A stretch of DNA of 64,000 nucleotides from Zingiber officinale. Its lineage: Eukaryota > Streptophyta > Magnoliopsida > Zingiberales > Zingiberaceae. How positions within the stretch are numbered: the first letter of the stretch is position 1; every line of letters starts with the position of its first letter. The position numbers and the translations under genes are program-made. Below the pieces are notes generated by a model. It saw only the letters and a program-made list of their open reading frames with translations. It was not told the origin of the DNA and did no database searches. Location: assembly GCF_018446385.1 (NCBI RefSeq), contig NC_055992.1, positions 97,544,947 through 97,608,946 of the forward strand. Reading direction: 5' to 3'. Shown here in pieces: positions 47,950-58,822 of this stretch.

Positions 47950-49220
47950 ATCGCATCCGTGGCCGATGCTTCCCAGTTCTCAGTATTGCAACGTGCGACT
48001 CAGCAATTATGTGTCTCCGTATCGATCGAACGGTCATAATACTATATCTTTAAATTTAATCGAATCTGTACGATCAATAAAGGTATATAGATACGGAATT
48101 ATTGGGACAGAGGAAGTGAACCCGTGGGAAGGCACCTAAAGCAGTATTAATAATTGATTAAATAAATTATAAAACTTCCCTGTAGTCCACGAGCTGTACG
48201 TAAAAGATCGATCACGATCGATCTAGCCGTATGGAAATTGTTGACTGGCCGATAAATCGAGATTTAGTATCCAATAATTATACATTTATTTAAAAAGAAT
48301 TTCTATAAATATATTATAATTAAAAATTAAATCATAAATATCTTGATGACCATTTAACACCAATTCGTTGTATATCATCCATCATTTCTAAGGACATAAC
48401 TAATTTGATTACGACATGATAATTTATAGAATTAAATAAAAATCAAATTTCAATAAAGATTGAAAAATTATCATGATTAATTTTGATTTTAATTGATTCT
48501 CCCTTTACTATCGATTTTATGACTTTTTATTTTATTATTCTTTTTTTTTTTTTTTTTGGTTTCTTTTTAACATAAACATACCGAGTCTACCGCACAGCTG
48601 TAAATAGTACAGTATGTGTATTGTTTTTATTTAAACTTCGTACAAAATAAAAAGTCTTTTCAATGTGGCACTGCCACGAGGCAATGTGTAAGCTCATCAA
48701 TTATCCCCATGCTGCTCTTTCCGCCTGACCCATTCTTCACGGTCGCCCATTCCGTGTAGGTGGCTCTAACTTTTTTTTTTTATATATATAAAAAAGGTAA
48801 AATCAAAAGGGCGCAATCTTTGAAAAAATCAAAATCAAAATCAAACGACAAACTTGATTGTTGACGTCATTAAGATATCTTCCAACTTTCTATTTTATTT
48901 TTTTATAAAAGGTCCACCACTTTATAAAATGACCCAATTATTCTTCATTACACTGCTTTATATTATGATCTCTCTTATATGTTTATCTGAATGCTGAATA
49001 TAAGGAACTTTATAGAATCATAGCTTAATATGAAAAAACATAAGATTAAAATTTGTTAGAGTCTTAACAAAAACTTTAACAAATATTTTTTTAAGTATAA
49101 AATCACATCATTATAGGATGTATCTTATAATTAACTATAGACCTTTAAATGAGTTTCAATTTAATATATTGTACATCTCTTAATATATCATGAATCAAAA
49201 GTTATGATCTTTTAAAGATT
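47950..49220. other. AT-rich intergenic region
   Basis: No gene, RNA or element boundary recognised. Contains T-tracts near 48540 and 48771 and a TA-rich run near 48780. Confidence 0.5.
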
Positions 49221-49660
49221 AGAATTTTCATGTTGTAGCAGCTATGAAATCGTATTTGTTAGAACTACGAGATGCGACTACGAAATCGTAGTTGCTACAT
49301 AATGGTAGCAACTATGATTTTGTAACTGTTACAACGTGAATATTAAATTCTAAACTTTCAAAGGTTATAACACGTTTGACTTTGCTTGAATCATGGGATA
49401 CACAATATCTTAAATCGAAGTTTGTTCATAGATCTACAACTAATTATTGGTTGAAATATACAACAATCTGATTTCAATTAAAAAAATATCATTTTAATCA
49501 TTTTTGAAAGCCTCTAAACAATTTTAGTTTTATTTTTTGTATGTTATAATAACTACGAAAGCATAGCTATTATAACTATATGACAGCTCAATTGTAACGA
49601 CTACGAAATTATAATTGTAGTAGCTATCATTTCGCGGTTGCTATAACGTGCATCAAGCTC
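49220..49660. repeat. gtagttgctac-type short palindromic repeats
   Basis: Recurrent gtagcaactatga / ctacgaaatcgtag / gtagttgctac units on both strands. Related, more degenerate units occur at 44150-44360 and about 1285-1322. All three abut an LTR boundary. Confidence 0.5.
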
Positions 49661-49662
49661 AA

Positions 49663-49974
49663 TGATCCGGCGGTTAGAACAGGGGACCCCCATTCTGAGG
49701 GGTCAATGCCACGCGGGAGTCAAAAGGCCAGGTGGCATCTCCCGGCCGGCCGACCGGTGAATAGCCGGTGGCAAAAGTCGCCCCAACAAAAGTCAGGGTT
49801 CCGACGCTCAATTGAACAGTAGCAAAGAGCCGAGCAGAAGGCCTAAGAGAAGGTGATACTGCTAAACAGTCCCTACATAGCACCCTACCGAGAATATCCC
49901 CAGCATATCGATGCCAACGGCAGGCCGGACGTGATGTGAGTGCCGACCGGCTGGCGCGTAAGATGAGAGCTGAC
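49663..49974 (+). repeat. Truncated 5' LTR of element X
   Basis: TGATCCGGCGGTTAGAAC..., matching the first ~310 bp of the LTR at 54560. Similarity stops within 'agatgagagctgac'; the integrase reading frame starts at the next base. Confidence 0.85.
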
Positions 49975-50859
49975 CAGAAGTACCATAACTTCTACCACCG
50001 ACCGGCAGAGGAAATGAAGGCATCAACAGTCTCATGTCCGTTCGATCAGTGGGGAATGGATATTGTTGGTCCATTTCCTATGGCGACCGGGCAGCGGAAA
50101 TTTCTGCTAGTGGCGGTCGATTATTTTTCCAAGTGGGTGGAGGCCGAGCCACTAGCCAAGATCACCGAACAGATGGTCAAAAAGTTCATCTGGCAGAACA
50201 TCATCTGTCGGTTCGGCATCCCCCGTCGACTTATTTCCGATAATGGGCGGCAATTCACAGGGAAGTTGCTCGAGGATTGGTGCAAAAGCTATGACATCGA
50301 GCAACACTTCACATCCGTGGCCTATCCCCAAAGCAACGGTCAAGCCGAAGTAGCCAATCGGGAAATTCTTCGCATTCCGCGCGCTCGGCTCAACCATTTG
50401 GGAGGAAGTTGGGTGGATGAAGTGCCGAGCGCCCTATGGGCCATCCGAACGACTCCAAAAGAAGGAACGGGCTTCACGCCTTTTCATCTGGTATACGGCG
50501 GCGAAGTCGGTGTCGAATCCGTCCGGATCCAGTGTTAAGATGAGGGCAACGCCGAGCGGAGGAACATGGAGCTGGATTTGGTTGATGAGGAGCGAGCCAA
50601 GGCGTCCGTCCGGCTGATGGCGTATCGTCAACGGATGAAGCAAAACTACAACAGGCGCGTAATCCCCAGATCATTCCAGGTCGGCGACCTTGTCTGGAAG
50701 AAAGTCAAGCCGGTCGGCGATGTCGGCAAGCTGGAAGCTCCCTGGGTGGGCCCCTTCAAGGTTATCGAAAAGCTCCGCTCGGGCACTTACTACTTGGAGG
50801 ATGAAGACGGGCGGCAGCTGGACCGACCCTGGAGCACAAATCATCTCCAGCCTTATTGA
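49975..50859 (+). pseudogene. Gypsy pol C-terminus: integrase core and C-terminal domain
   Basis: Starts inside integrase (CQKY-like stretch with the first Cys lost at the junction), then FDQWGMDIVGPFP (first catalytic Asp), SDNGRQF (second Asp) and NGQAEVANRE (catalytic Glu). One in-frame TAA (50536-50538) interrupts it. It then continues in the same frame through DEGNAERRNMELDLVDEERA, VGDLVWKK and APWVGPFKV to the terminal NHLQPY-stop at 50857-50859. The zinc-binding N-terminus, RT and RNase H are missing. Confidence 0.9.
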
Positions 50860-50999
50860 GCTGGGTGAAAGGTGCACTGATGCAACTCATTTTTGTGTAT
50901 ATGCTAGTCGCCCATGTCCTTGTAATGCAGGAAGCAAAAATGATTTAAAGGATGGCTAATGTGTTCGCCGAGCGGCTTCATTAAAGTTAGCCTTTAAGG

Positions 51000-51320
51000 C
51001 CGTCGAGCTCCGACGTTAAATATCGAGAGACGAGCCGGCGTCTATAAACGTCCGAGCGGAAGACCGTCGAGCTCCGACGTTAAATATCGAGAGACGAGCC
51101 GGCGTCTATAAACGTCCGAGCGGAAGACCGTCGAGCTCCGACGTTAAATATCGAGAGACGAGCCGGCGTCTATAAACATTCGAGCGGAAGACCGTCGAGC
51201 TCCGACGTTAAATATCGAGAGACGAGCCGGCGTCTATAAACTTCCGAGCAGAAGACCGTCGAGCTCCAACGTTAAAAATCGAGAGACGAGCAGGCGTCTA
51301 TAAAACCTCCGAGTGGATAG
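51000..51320 (+). repeat. 64-bp tandem repeat, five units
   Basis: Units start at 51000, 51064, 51128, 51192 and 51256, exactly 64 bp apart. Each contains ccgtcgagctccgacgttaa and gtctataaac; the last unit is the most diverged. It lies 140 bp after the pol stop. Confidence 0.95.
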
Positions 51321-51767
51321 CCATCCACGTGATACATTCCGGCGGTAAGAGCCGACCAACGACAGAGCCTGTTCTTTAAGGCCAACATACGGCCGAGCGG
51401 CTCGCTCAGCAAAAATATATGGAAAACCCTTTTGAGGTAAGGTGCAAAGCAAAAGATGGTTAATAAGAATTAAAGATGTGAGCACGTGAACGAGTGACGT
51501 TCGCGCGCCGAGCGGCTACGCAGTCGCATGGCAAAAGACGTTTTTTGAAGACAATCGGCTTGAGTCCATGTTAGAGTATGAAGCCGAGCGAAGGAGTTTT
51601 AAAGAACACTTCAAACATGACGTAAGAAAAATTTCTTGCCAAAACAAAAGTTGCAGGAACGGAAAGATAATCTATGTACGCCAAACGCTGGGCAAACAAA
51701 AGAAGTTACAGCAAAAATAAGTTTTGCCGAATGGCGAGGATACAAAAAAGTTGATAAAAAACACTCC

Positions 51768-53959
51768 TCACGCGTCAAAATCAAAAAGAGCATGAGGAAT
51801 GGCGCCCATCATGGTAGCCAGATCCTTTGGGGGGATGGTCAGCTCGGCCGGAAGGTGGCCTTTAGTCTTCAAGTAATCCACCGCCGCCTTAATCGCCTCT
51901 TCGAAGTGAGGGAAATCTTGTCGGTGAATTTCTCTCCGAAGTCGTCCGAGCGGACAAATGCCTTCCTCACTTCGTCAGAGCAAGCCGACTCCCCCTCCTG
52001 ATACTCTTTGAGCGCGACTTGAGAAGCATCGTTGGCGGCATGGAGATCCTTCAAGTCTCCTTCAAATTTAAGCAGATCGGCCGAGCGGCTCTCCTTCTCG
52101 GTGGCCAGAAGGGCATCCAGATCCTTGATGCGATACTCCAGCCCTCTGATCTCCACCTTCATTAGGTCCATGTCATCAATGGCCTTGCGCTTCCGAGAGG
52201 TCGCCGTCTTGATCTCTTTATCCCGTTGTTTGACCACAGCTTCAAGCCGAGCGACCTCGCTCGCCAGATCGGAAGCGCGTTTCCGTTCGGCTTCCAAAAG
52301 CTTTTTGCTCTTCTCTAGAGCAGCCGTGGATTGCCCTTGGTTCGCCTCCGAAAGTTTGAGTTTTTTCATTTCGTCCTCCAACTCAGCCAGCCGATTGCTG
52401 ACTGCAATTTGCTCTACCCAACTCTGCGAACAAAGGCAGTTAAGTTAAAAGCTAAAATAAAAAGTATCAGTAAAGTAGAAAGGCATACCCCGGTCGCCTG
52501 CTGCAGGTTACTATCCCCTAGCTGACTGGGGGACATGAGCGCGACGCGTACACGTGCGTCTTCCCAAACTTTGGCGAGTGGACCGGTGAGGGTGATCTGT
52601 TGTTCGGGAACCGATGGCCGATTGGCGGACAGTAGGTATTCCTCCGAGGGAAATCTTAGGACAGTTTTAATCACCCTCGGGCCACTCGAGTCATCTTGAG
52701 ATGTAGCAGCATGGCCAGAGGACTCGCCGATCGGGACCGGACGGTCGCCCAGTCGTCTAAGACGACGTAGAGTCCCAGAGGGGGAAGGTTGCGCCTCAGA
52801 TATGGTCGGCCGCAACTCAAGCTGAGTCGGAGTGTGCTCCGAGGAGACCGCCTCAAAAACCACATGAGTATCATCGCTCCGCTCGGAAAGCTGCTCTCCT
52901 GGTGGAGGCTGTTGAGCGGCTTGTTCTAGCCTGCGGCGTTTACGAGTCACCAGAGGGATTTCATTAGCCGATCGGCCCTCCTCCTCGGCATGATCAGTAG
53001 TAGTAGGATCGAGTGCGGCGTCATCAGCGGAGATAGGGGCGGCCGGATCAGTGGGAACCATCTGAGTCCCCCCATCCCCTTCAGTTGTCGAGCCAGCCAG
53101 AACCAAACCCCGTTCGGCTACCTCTTTGTTCTTCACCGCCTCAATATTGGCGGCTTTCAGCTTGAGCTTTTCGGTTGCCTTATCACGCCACATAACTTTA
53201 GCTGTAGAAACAAAGAATAAATCAGTTAGAACAAAAGAAAAAGGGGGATAAGAATCGCTTACTCATGCTACAAGGCAGATCGGCTTGGATGGGAGACAAG
53301 CCAAATATGTACATTACTCTAGGAAGGAGCAACTTGTCGATATCGTAACATTGGCCGACCAGCTGGTTGGCCGCATGAAGATACGCCGGATGGCTCTTGA
53401 ATTTGCCAAGACCCGGTTGATTCGACACCGCCGTCTGCCACTTCGTTCGAAAGGTCGGCCGTTCGGGGAGACGCATAAAAAAGAAATGCTCCTTCCAATG
53501 CTTATTGGAGCTCGGCATGTTGGTAAATAGGATGAAACCCGACCTAGATTGAAATATGAAGGTCCCCCACTCGGATTGTTTGGGGTAGAAGAAATAGTGA
53601 AATACTTGGGGGTCCAAGGGGATATCATTCAATTTGAAAAGGACTATCACCCCGCTCAGCAACCTAATCGAGTTCGGGACTAATTGGCCGAGCGGGAGGC
53701 GAAAGTGGTTGCATATTTTGATGATGAACGGATGTGGAGGAAAGCGCAGCCCAGCCAAAAATTGATCATAGAAGAAGCAAATGGTGCCGGGCGGCGGGTC
53801 ATTAGGCCGATCGGAAGGACTAGCCACAACTATCTCATGGTCAGCCAGAATTTCATACGTTTGAATGAGACGCAGTGCGTCTTCTTCATCGAATCGGCTC
53901 TCCATAGTCGTATACCAGAGACTAGGAGCGCCGACTGTAGGCGTAGAAGTACTCGCCAT
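51768..53959 (-). pseudogene. Tat antisense ORF (putative gypsy-type transposon protein), three exons, one frameshift
   Basis: Exons on the minus strand: 53959-53263, 53201-52489 and 52423-51768, with GT-AG introns that restore frame at both joins. Exon 1 carries a conserved globular region (FYDQFLAGLRFPPHPFIIKI and NHFRLPLGQLVPNSIRLLSG) resembling the 'putative gypsy type transposon' domain of Tat antisense ORFs. Exon 2 is Ser/Thr/Pro/acidic-rich with KRRRLEQ. Exon 3 is a long coiled coil (KSKKLLEAERKRASDLASEV). A frameshift near 51922 breaks the last 50 codons, which otherwise end ...GAIPHALFDFDA-stop. The reading frame also extends upstream to 54166, but the ATG at 53959 (MASTSTPT) fits better. 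The function of these ORFs is unknown. Confidence 0.8.
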
Positions 53960-54540
53960 GGTCAAAACAGAAGAGATATTGGCAGAAAAACTAAAAGAAA
54001 ATGCCGACAGAATGAAAAAGAAAGCAATACAGGAGGAGGGAAGCTGAAAAGGAAGGCTTACGGGTACGAGAAAGATCGAGGAAAGGAAGAAGATGGCGAG
54101 CGTACCAAACAGGTGGGGAGTAAGGATCGCCGGAGCAGAGAGAGCAGCGTGAGGTGAAGGTCGCAAGATTTATAACGTTTGCCCCGTACGACCTTAGCCG
54201 TCCGATTCAGGTCGTGAAGAACGAGGTCATCATCCAGCCGTTCATTTCAAACGGCGGCTGTCCCATCGGAGGTGACGCCACCGCCATACCCTGACAAAAG
54301 AAAGATTGCCACGTGTCAGCAAGATACGGGTTACATTTAATGAGCACCTTGTATCGCACGCAACGCACGGGGTTGGCAGTAGAGAAGAAGATTCGGCATA
54401 AATTCCCAGGCAATACAAGGCACAGGCAAGATACCGCCGAACGGATGAGCATCCCTGAGCCTGACCGAGCGGACTAATGTATCGGTCGTTACTCAGTAAG
54501 ATCGGCAGTCTAGTCAGTCGGACTTCGCCTCCTTCGACTA

Positions 54541-54559
54541 GACTTGAGGGGGAGGCAAG
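54541..54559 (+). other. Polypurine tract of element X
   Basis: gacttgagggggaggcaag immediately before the LTR start TGATCC at 54560. Confidence 0.85.
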
Positions 54560-55353
54560 TGATCCGGCGGTTAGAACAGGGGATCCCCATTCTGAGGGGT
54601 CAATGCCACGCGGGAGTCAAAAGGCCAGGTGGCATCTCCCGGCCTGCCGACCGGTGAATAGCCGGTGGCAAAAGTCGCCCCGACAGAAGTCGGGGTTCCG
54701 ACGCTCAATTGAACAGTAGCAAAGAGCTGAGCGGAAGGCCTAAGAGAATGTGATACTGCTAAACAGTCCCTACATAGCACCCTACCAAGAATATCCCCAG
54801 CATATCGATGCCAACGGCAGGCCGAACGTGATGTGAGTGCCGTCCGGCCGGCGCGTAAGATGAGGGCTGGCCGGACGGACTCCCCGTCCAGCCGGCCTGC
54901 CGGACGCCCCGGCCTGTGGTCGGTAGAGAAGGACAAGAACATCTTATGACAGCTGTCAAGTCTTATGGCTAGGCCATACTCCAAGTCTGATAACGAGGTG
55001 TTCTGTTGTCCCATCGAAGACGTGCTTGGACTGTTGCAGTATGGCGTCAGGTAAGCTTTCTGACAGACACATACCGAGGTATGGGCTACGGACATATATG
55101 CACCTCGGTGGACGTGCAGGAGCTCTTTTACCGCTCTATATAAAGAGCCTCATACTTCGCCGGAGGTACGCGTAAAATACCTTTGGAGCCACCTTTTTCA
55201 TTGCTTGCCGACTTGGCGTCGAAGGGTCGCCACGGAACCCTTCGGCCCGACTGCTGTTCGCCGAGTTTCGTACGACTAGCCGGAGATCTACATCAGCGAC
55301 TCGGAGAGCGCCACGTGCCCAGCGTCCGTTGATTCAGCATTCGGACAGGATCA
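54560..55353 (+). repeat. Tat LTR, complete, shared by elements X and Y
   Basis: 794 bp, TGATCCGG...CAGGATCA with inverted TGATCC/GGATCA ends. TATATAAAG at about 55137 is a likely promoter. A polypurine tract precedes it and a primer site follows it, so it serves as 3' LTR of X and 5' LTR of Y. Confidence 0.9.
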
Positions 55354-55355
55354 AT

Positions 55356-55374
55356 TTGGCGTCGTCTGTGGGAA
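55356..55374 (+). other. Primer-binding site of element Y
   Basis: TTGGCGTCGTCTGTGGGAA two bases after the LTR; the TGGCGYCGTCTGTGGGAA form is common in Tat-type Gypsy elements. Confidence 0.85.
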
Positions 55375-55398
55375 CGCTCCTGCATCCGAACGGAAACA

Positions 55399-57366
55399 AT
55401 GGGCGAGGCTGGACGACAACACACGGTGACGCTTTCCACGGAGGAACTCGACGCTCTGATCGAGTTGAGGGCCGCCAAGCTTGTGGAGCAAAAATAGAAA
55501 GCAACAGCCGAGCGACCGGAGCAACAAGCAACGTCAGCGTCTGGTGGTCGAGTGGAAGCACCACCGGCCACCGTTGCATTTCATCGAGCTCTATTCCGCA
55601 CTCCTGAAGCCGCAGCAACTAATCGAGATCGGGGGTCATCTTCGGATGAAATGCCAAGACGAGATAGCAGAAAAGGGAAAGCCCCCCGAGCGGACGCATC
55701 GCCTGAGCGGATCAACCGCCAATTTTCAGAGGCTATTCTAAGGGACCCTCTTCCCAAGCACTATGTGCCTCCGACGATTGGCGAATACAATGGAACCACC
55801 GACCTAGATGATCATTTGGGTAAGTTTGATAACACTGCAACCCTGCATCAGTACACAGATGGGGTGAAGTGTCGAGTTTTCCTCACCACCCTCTCCGGAT
55901 CGGCTCAACGGTGGTTTCGGAGGTTGCTGGACGGATCTATCACAAGCTTCAAAGACTTTCGAACGGCCTTCCTCCACCACTTCGCAAGCAGTTGGTGCTA
56001 TCAAAAAACCAGTGTTAGTCTGTTTGCCATCAAACAGGAAGCCCGCGAACCGCTCCGAGCTTACATCCAGCGGTTCAACAGAGTGGCCATGGATATTCCA
56101 ACGGCCACCTCGGAGACCATGATGAATGCCTTCACACAAGGCCTCGTGGATGGGGATTTCTTCCGATCGCTCATTCGGAAGCTGCCTCGAGACTACGACC
56201 ACACGCTACACCGGGCCAACACTGCACACTGCTCATCAGCCGCCCAGAGGACCACGGCCGAAACAATTCATGCTCATCCAAGACCTCATGTTCAAGAAGT
56301 AGCAGCCGAGCAGCCCAGGACAAAGAAGAGATGGACTCCGATGTTCTGCTCCTTTCACCGGACGAACACACATAACACCAGGGGTTGCCGTAGTCTTCCA
56401 CTAATCGCCCACCCCGTTCCCAGAGGTGGCGGTCGTCGGTCGCCATTAGCCGACAGACGACAGAGGCCTCGTGAAGCCGAGCGGACGGTAGCTGACAGAA
56501 GACAACAACAACTTCCCGAGCTGCATCGCTCTCCGAGACGGGAGAATCTCCGGATGTCCAAGGAATGTCCCCGACCTTCCGCTCGGGAAGAAGAAAATAG
56601 AAGCAATGCTTCCCGAGGCGAGATCAACATCATAGCTGGTGGGCCGACTGGAGGGGACTCCAACCGAGCGAGGAAGGCGAGCGTCCGACAGCTCCAAATC
56701 CATGCAGTCGGCTGCAGCAAAGAGCGGGCGAGTGGACCCGAAATCAGTTTCGGACCCGGTGACTTGGAAGGAGTTGAAGTGCCCCACGACGACGCTCTGC
56801 TCATCAAAGCGGTAACAGCCAACTACACTATTCACCGCATATTTGTTGACACAGGAAGCTCAGTCAACATCATGTTTAAGAAAGTGTTCGATCAACTACA
56901 AATTGATCAAGCCGAGCTGCTGCCCATGACGACCCCCCTCTACGGGTTCACGGGTAACGAAGTCCAGCCGGTCGGACAAATCCGGCTGGCTATCTCTCTT
57001 GGAGAAGAGCCGCTCAGGAGGACGCAGACAGCAAACTTCGTGGTGGTGGACTCTCTCTCATCATACAACGTCATTTTGGGGCGACCGGCCCTCAGCGAGT
57101 TCCGGGCGACCGTCTCCACCTTCCACCAGAAGATCAAGTTCCCTGTCGAAGACAAAGTGGGAGAAGTACGGGGAGATCAATTGGCAGCTCGGCGATGCTA
57201 CGTCGAGATGGTCCGAGCAGAGGCCAATGCCGCTCGGAAGGCGCCCCGGATCGAGGTAAACACCATCACCGAAAAGCCACCCTCTTTAATTTATGAAGAA
57301 AAAGAGGAAGTGCAGATTCACCCAACCCGAGCGGAGGCCACGACCTTTATTGCGTCCGACCTGTAG
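55399..57366 (+). pseudogene. Gypsy gag-protease of element Y
   Basis: ATG at 55399 starts a frame (MGEAGRQHTVTLSTEELDAL) with one TAG (55495-55497), then open to 57366. The retrotransposon gag domain lies around 55740-56260 (LPKHYVPPTIGEYNG, GSAQRWFRRL, AYIQRFNRVA). A His/Cys stretch (CSFHRTNTHNTRGC) around 56350 is a degenerate zinc finger. The aspartic protease has FVDTGSSVNIMF near 56845 and a downstream ILGRPAL. The frame stops just before RT, where a pol read-through would be expected. Confidence 0.9.
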
Positions 57367-58822
57367 GCCAACTAGAAGGAGGAAGTGATCAAATGCCTCC
57401 AGAGAAATTGTGATGTCTTCGTCTAGTCGACGCATGAGCTGCTCGGAATTTCGCCGAGCATAGCGCAGCACGAGCTACATGTCCGACTGGACGCTCGGCC
57501 GGTGAAGCAGAGAAAAAGAGATTTCAGCGCTGAGTAGAATGCCATCATCCAGGCGGAGGTGGAGAAGCTTCTGGAAGCCGGCCATATACGCGAGGTACAG
57601 TTCCCGAGCTGGCTGGCGAACGTAGTATTAGTCTCCAAGCCGGACAACAAGTGGAGACCAGATAGATCAGCTGGTGGACTCTACGGCCGGCTGCGAATTA
57701 ATATGTATGCTCGACGCTTACCAAAGCTATCATCAAGTGCCGCTCGCCCGTGAAGATCAAGAAAAAGTTAGCTTTGTGACGGCCGACGGCACCTATTGCT
57801 ATAATGTGATGCCGTTCGGATTGAAGAATGCGGGAGCCACATATCAGCGCTTGATGAATAAAGTATTCAGAGAGCAGATCGGGCGAAATCTGGAAGTATA
57901 CGTGGACGACATTCTCATTAAGTCCGTCCGAGCGGCCGATCTCTTCAAAGACATGGAGGAAACCTTCTGAACGCTACGCAAATATGGAGTCAAGCTAAAT
58001 CCCGAGAAGTGCCTGTTCGGAGCAAAAGGAGGGCATTTCTTGGGGTACATAGTGACCGAGTGGGGTATTGAAGCAAATCCCAGCAAAGTAAAAGCCCTAC
58101 AAGACATGCCACCTCCAAGAAATACAAGGGAAGTGCAGCGTTTGACCGGTCGGATAACTGCTCTGTCCAGATTCATCTCCAAAACCGCCGATCGGAGCCT
58201 TCCTTTTTTCAAAATCTTGCGCAAGGCCACTAAGTTTCACTGGGACGAAGAATGCGATCGGGCGTTCGAAGATTTGAAGGCATATCTGAACTCTCTCCCG
58301 GTATTAGCCAAGCCGGCTGCGGGTGAGTCACTATGTATCTACTTGTCTTCAACCAAGCAAGCAATCGACTCGGCACTAGTGAGGGTGAGCGGAGAAGAGC
58401 CTGTGTATTTTCTTAGTCATATTTTAAAAGATGCTGAATCTCGCTACACTGGGCTCGAGCCATACTTCCTGGCGCATACCATAATTGTCAAAACCAATAG
58501 CCCGCTCAGCGTGTATTATTGCATCCACAAGCATCCGGGCCGCTCCTCAAATGGAAGACGGCGTTCAGTGAATTTGACATCCAATCCCAACTCCGCTCGG
58601 CAATCAAAGCGAGGTGCAGAATTCAGAGCCGGAAGCTATGTGGAAAATATTTGTGGACGGATCATCCACTCGGCTCGGAAGCGGGATTGGAATACTGTTA
58701 CTCTCCCCTCAAGAAGAAAAGATGCACTTATCCGTCCGGTTGGATTATAAAGCTACAAACAATGAAGCAGAGTATGAGGCCCTCATAGCCGGCTTGCAGG
58801 CAGCACGACATGTGGGAGCCGG
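57367..58822 (+). pseudogene. Gypsy RT and RNase H of element Y, broken and truncated
   Basis: RT pieces in several frames: the ELHVRPDARPVKQ and VEKLLEAGHIREVQFPSWLA region, a damaged segment near 57650-57690 where the usual fingers motif is missing, MLDAYQSYHQVPLA (first catalytic Asp), VMPFGLKNAGATYQRLMNKV, and YVDDILIKS near 57900. The RT connection follows with LGYIVTEWGIEANPSKV. RNase H starts FVDGSSTRLGSGIGILL near 58645, continues NNEAEYEALIAGLQAARHVG, and is cut at 58822. In-frame stops include TAG at 57364, near 57433 and near 57537, and TGA near 57968. Confidence 0.88.

Larger units (their letters stand above)
49663..55353 (+). mobile_element. Ty3/Gypsy Tat-type element X, internally deleted
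   Basis: Truncated 5' LTR (49663-49974) fused to integrase/pol C-terminus (49975-50859), non-coding region with a 64-bp tandem array, antisense ORF (51768-53959), polypurine tract (about 54541-54559) and full 3' LTR (54560-55353). The antisense ORF between pol and 3' LTR and the integrase type place it in the Tat group (Grande/RIRE2/Retand-like). The rest of the 5' LTR, gag, protease, RT and RNase H are deleted. Confidence 0.85.

Noticed and set aside
53960..54166. Upstream extension of the Gypsy antisense ORF (hydrophobic N-terminus, LFGTLAIFFLSS)
   Set aside because: Could look like a signal peptide, but the conserved start of this ORF type is the downstream MASTSTPT; the extension is probably 5' UTR in frame.
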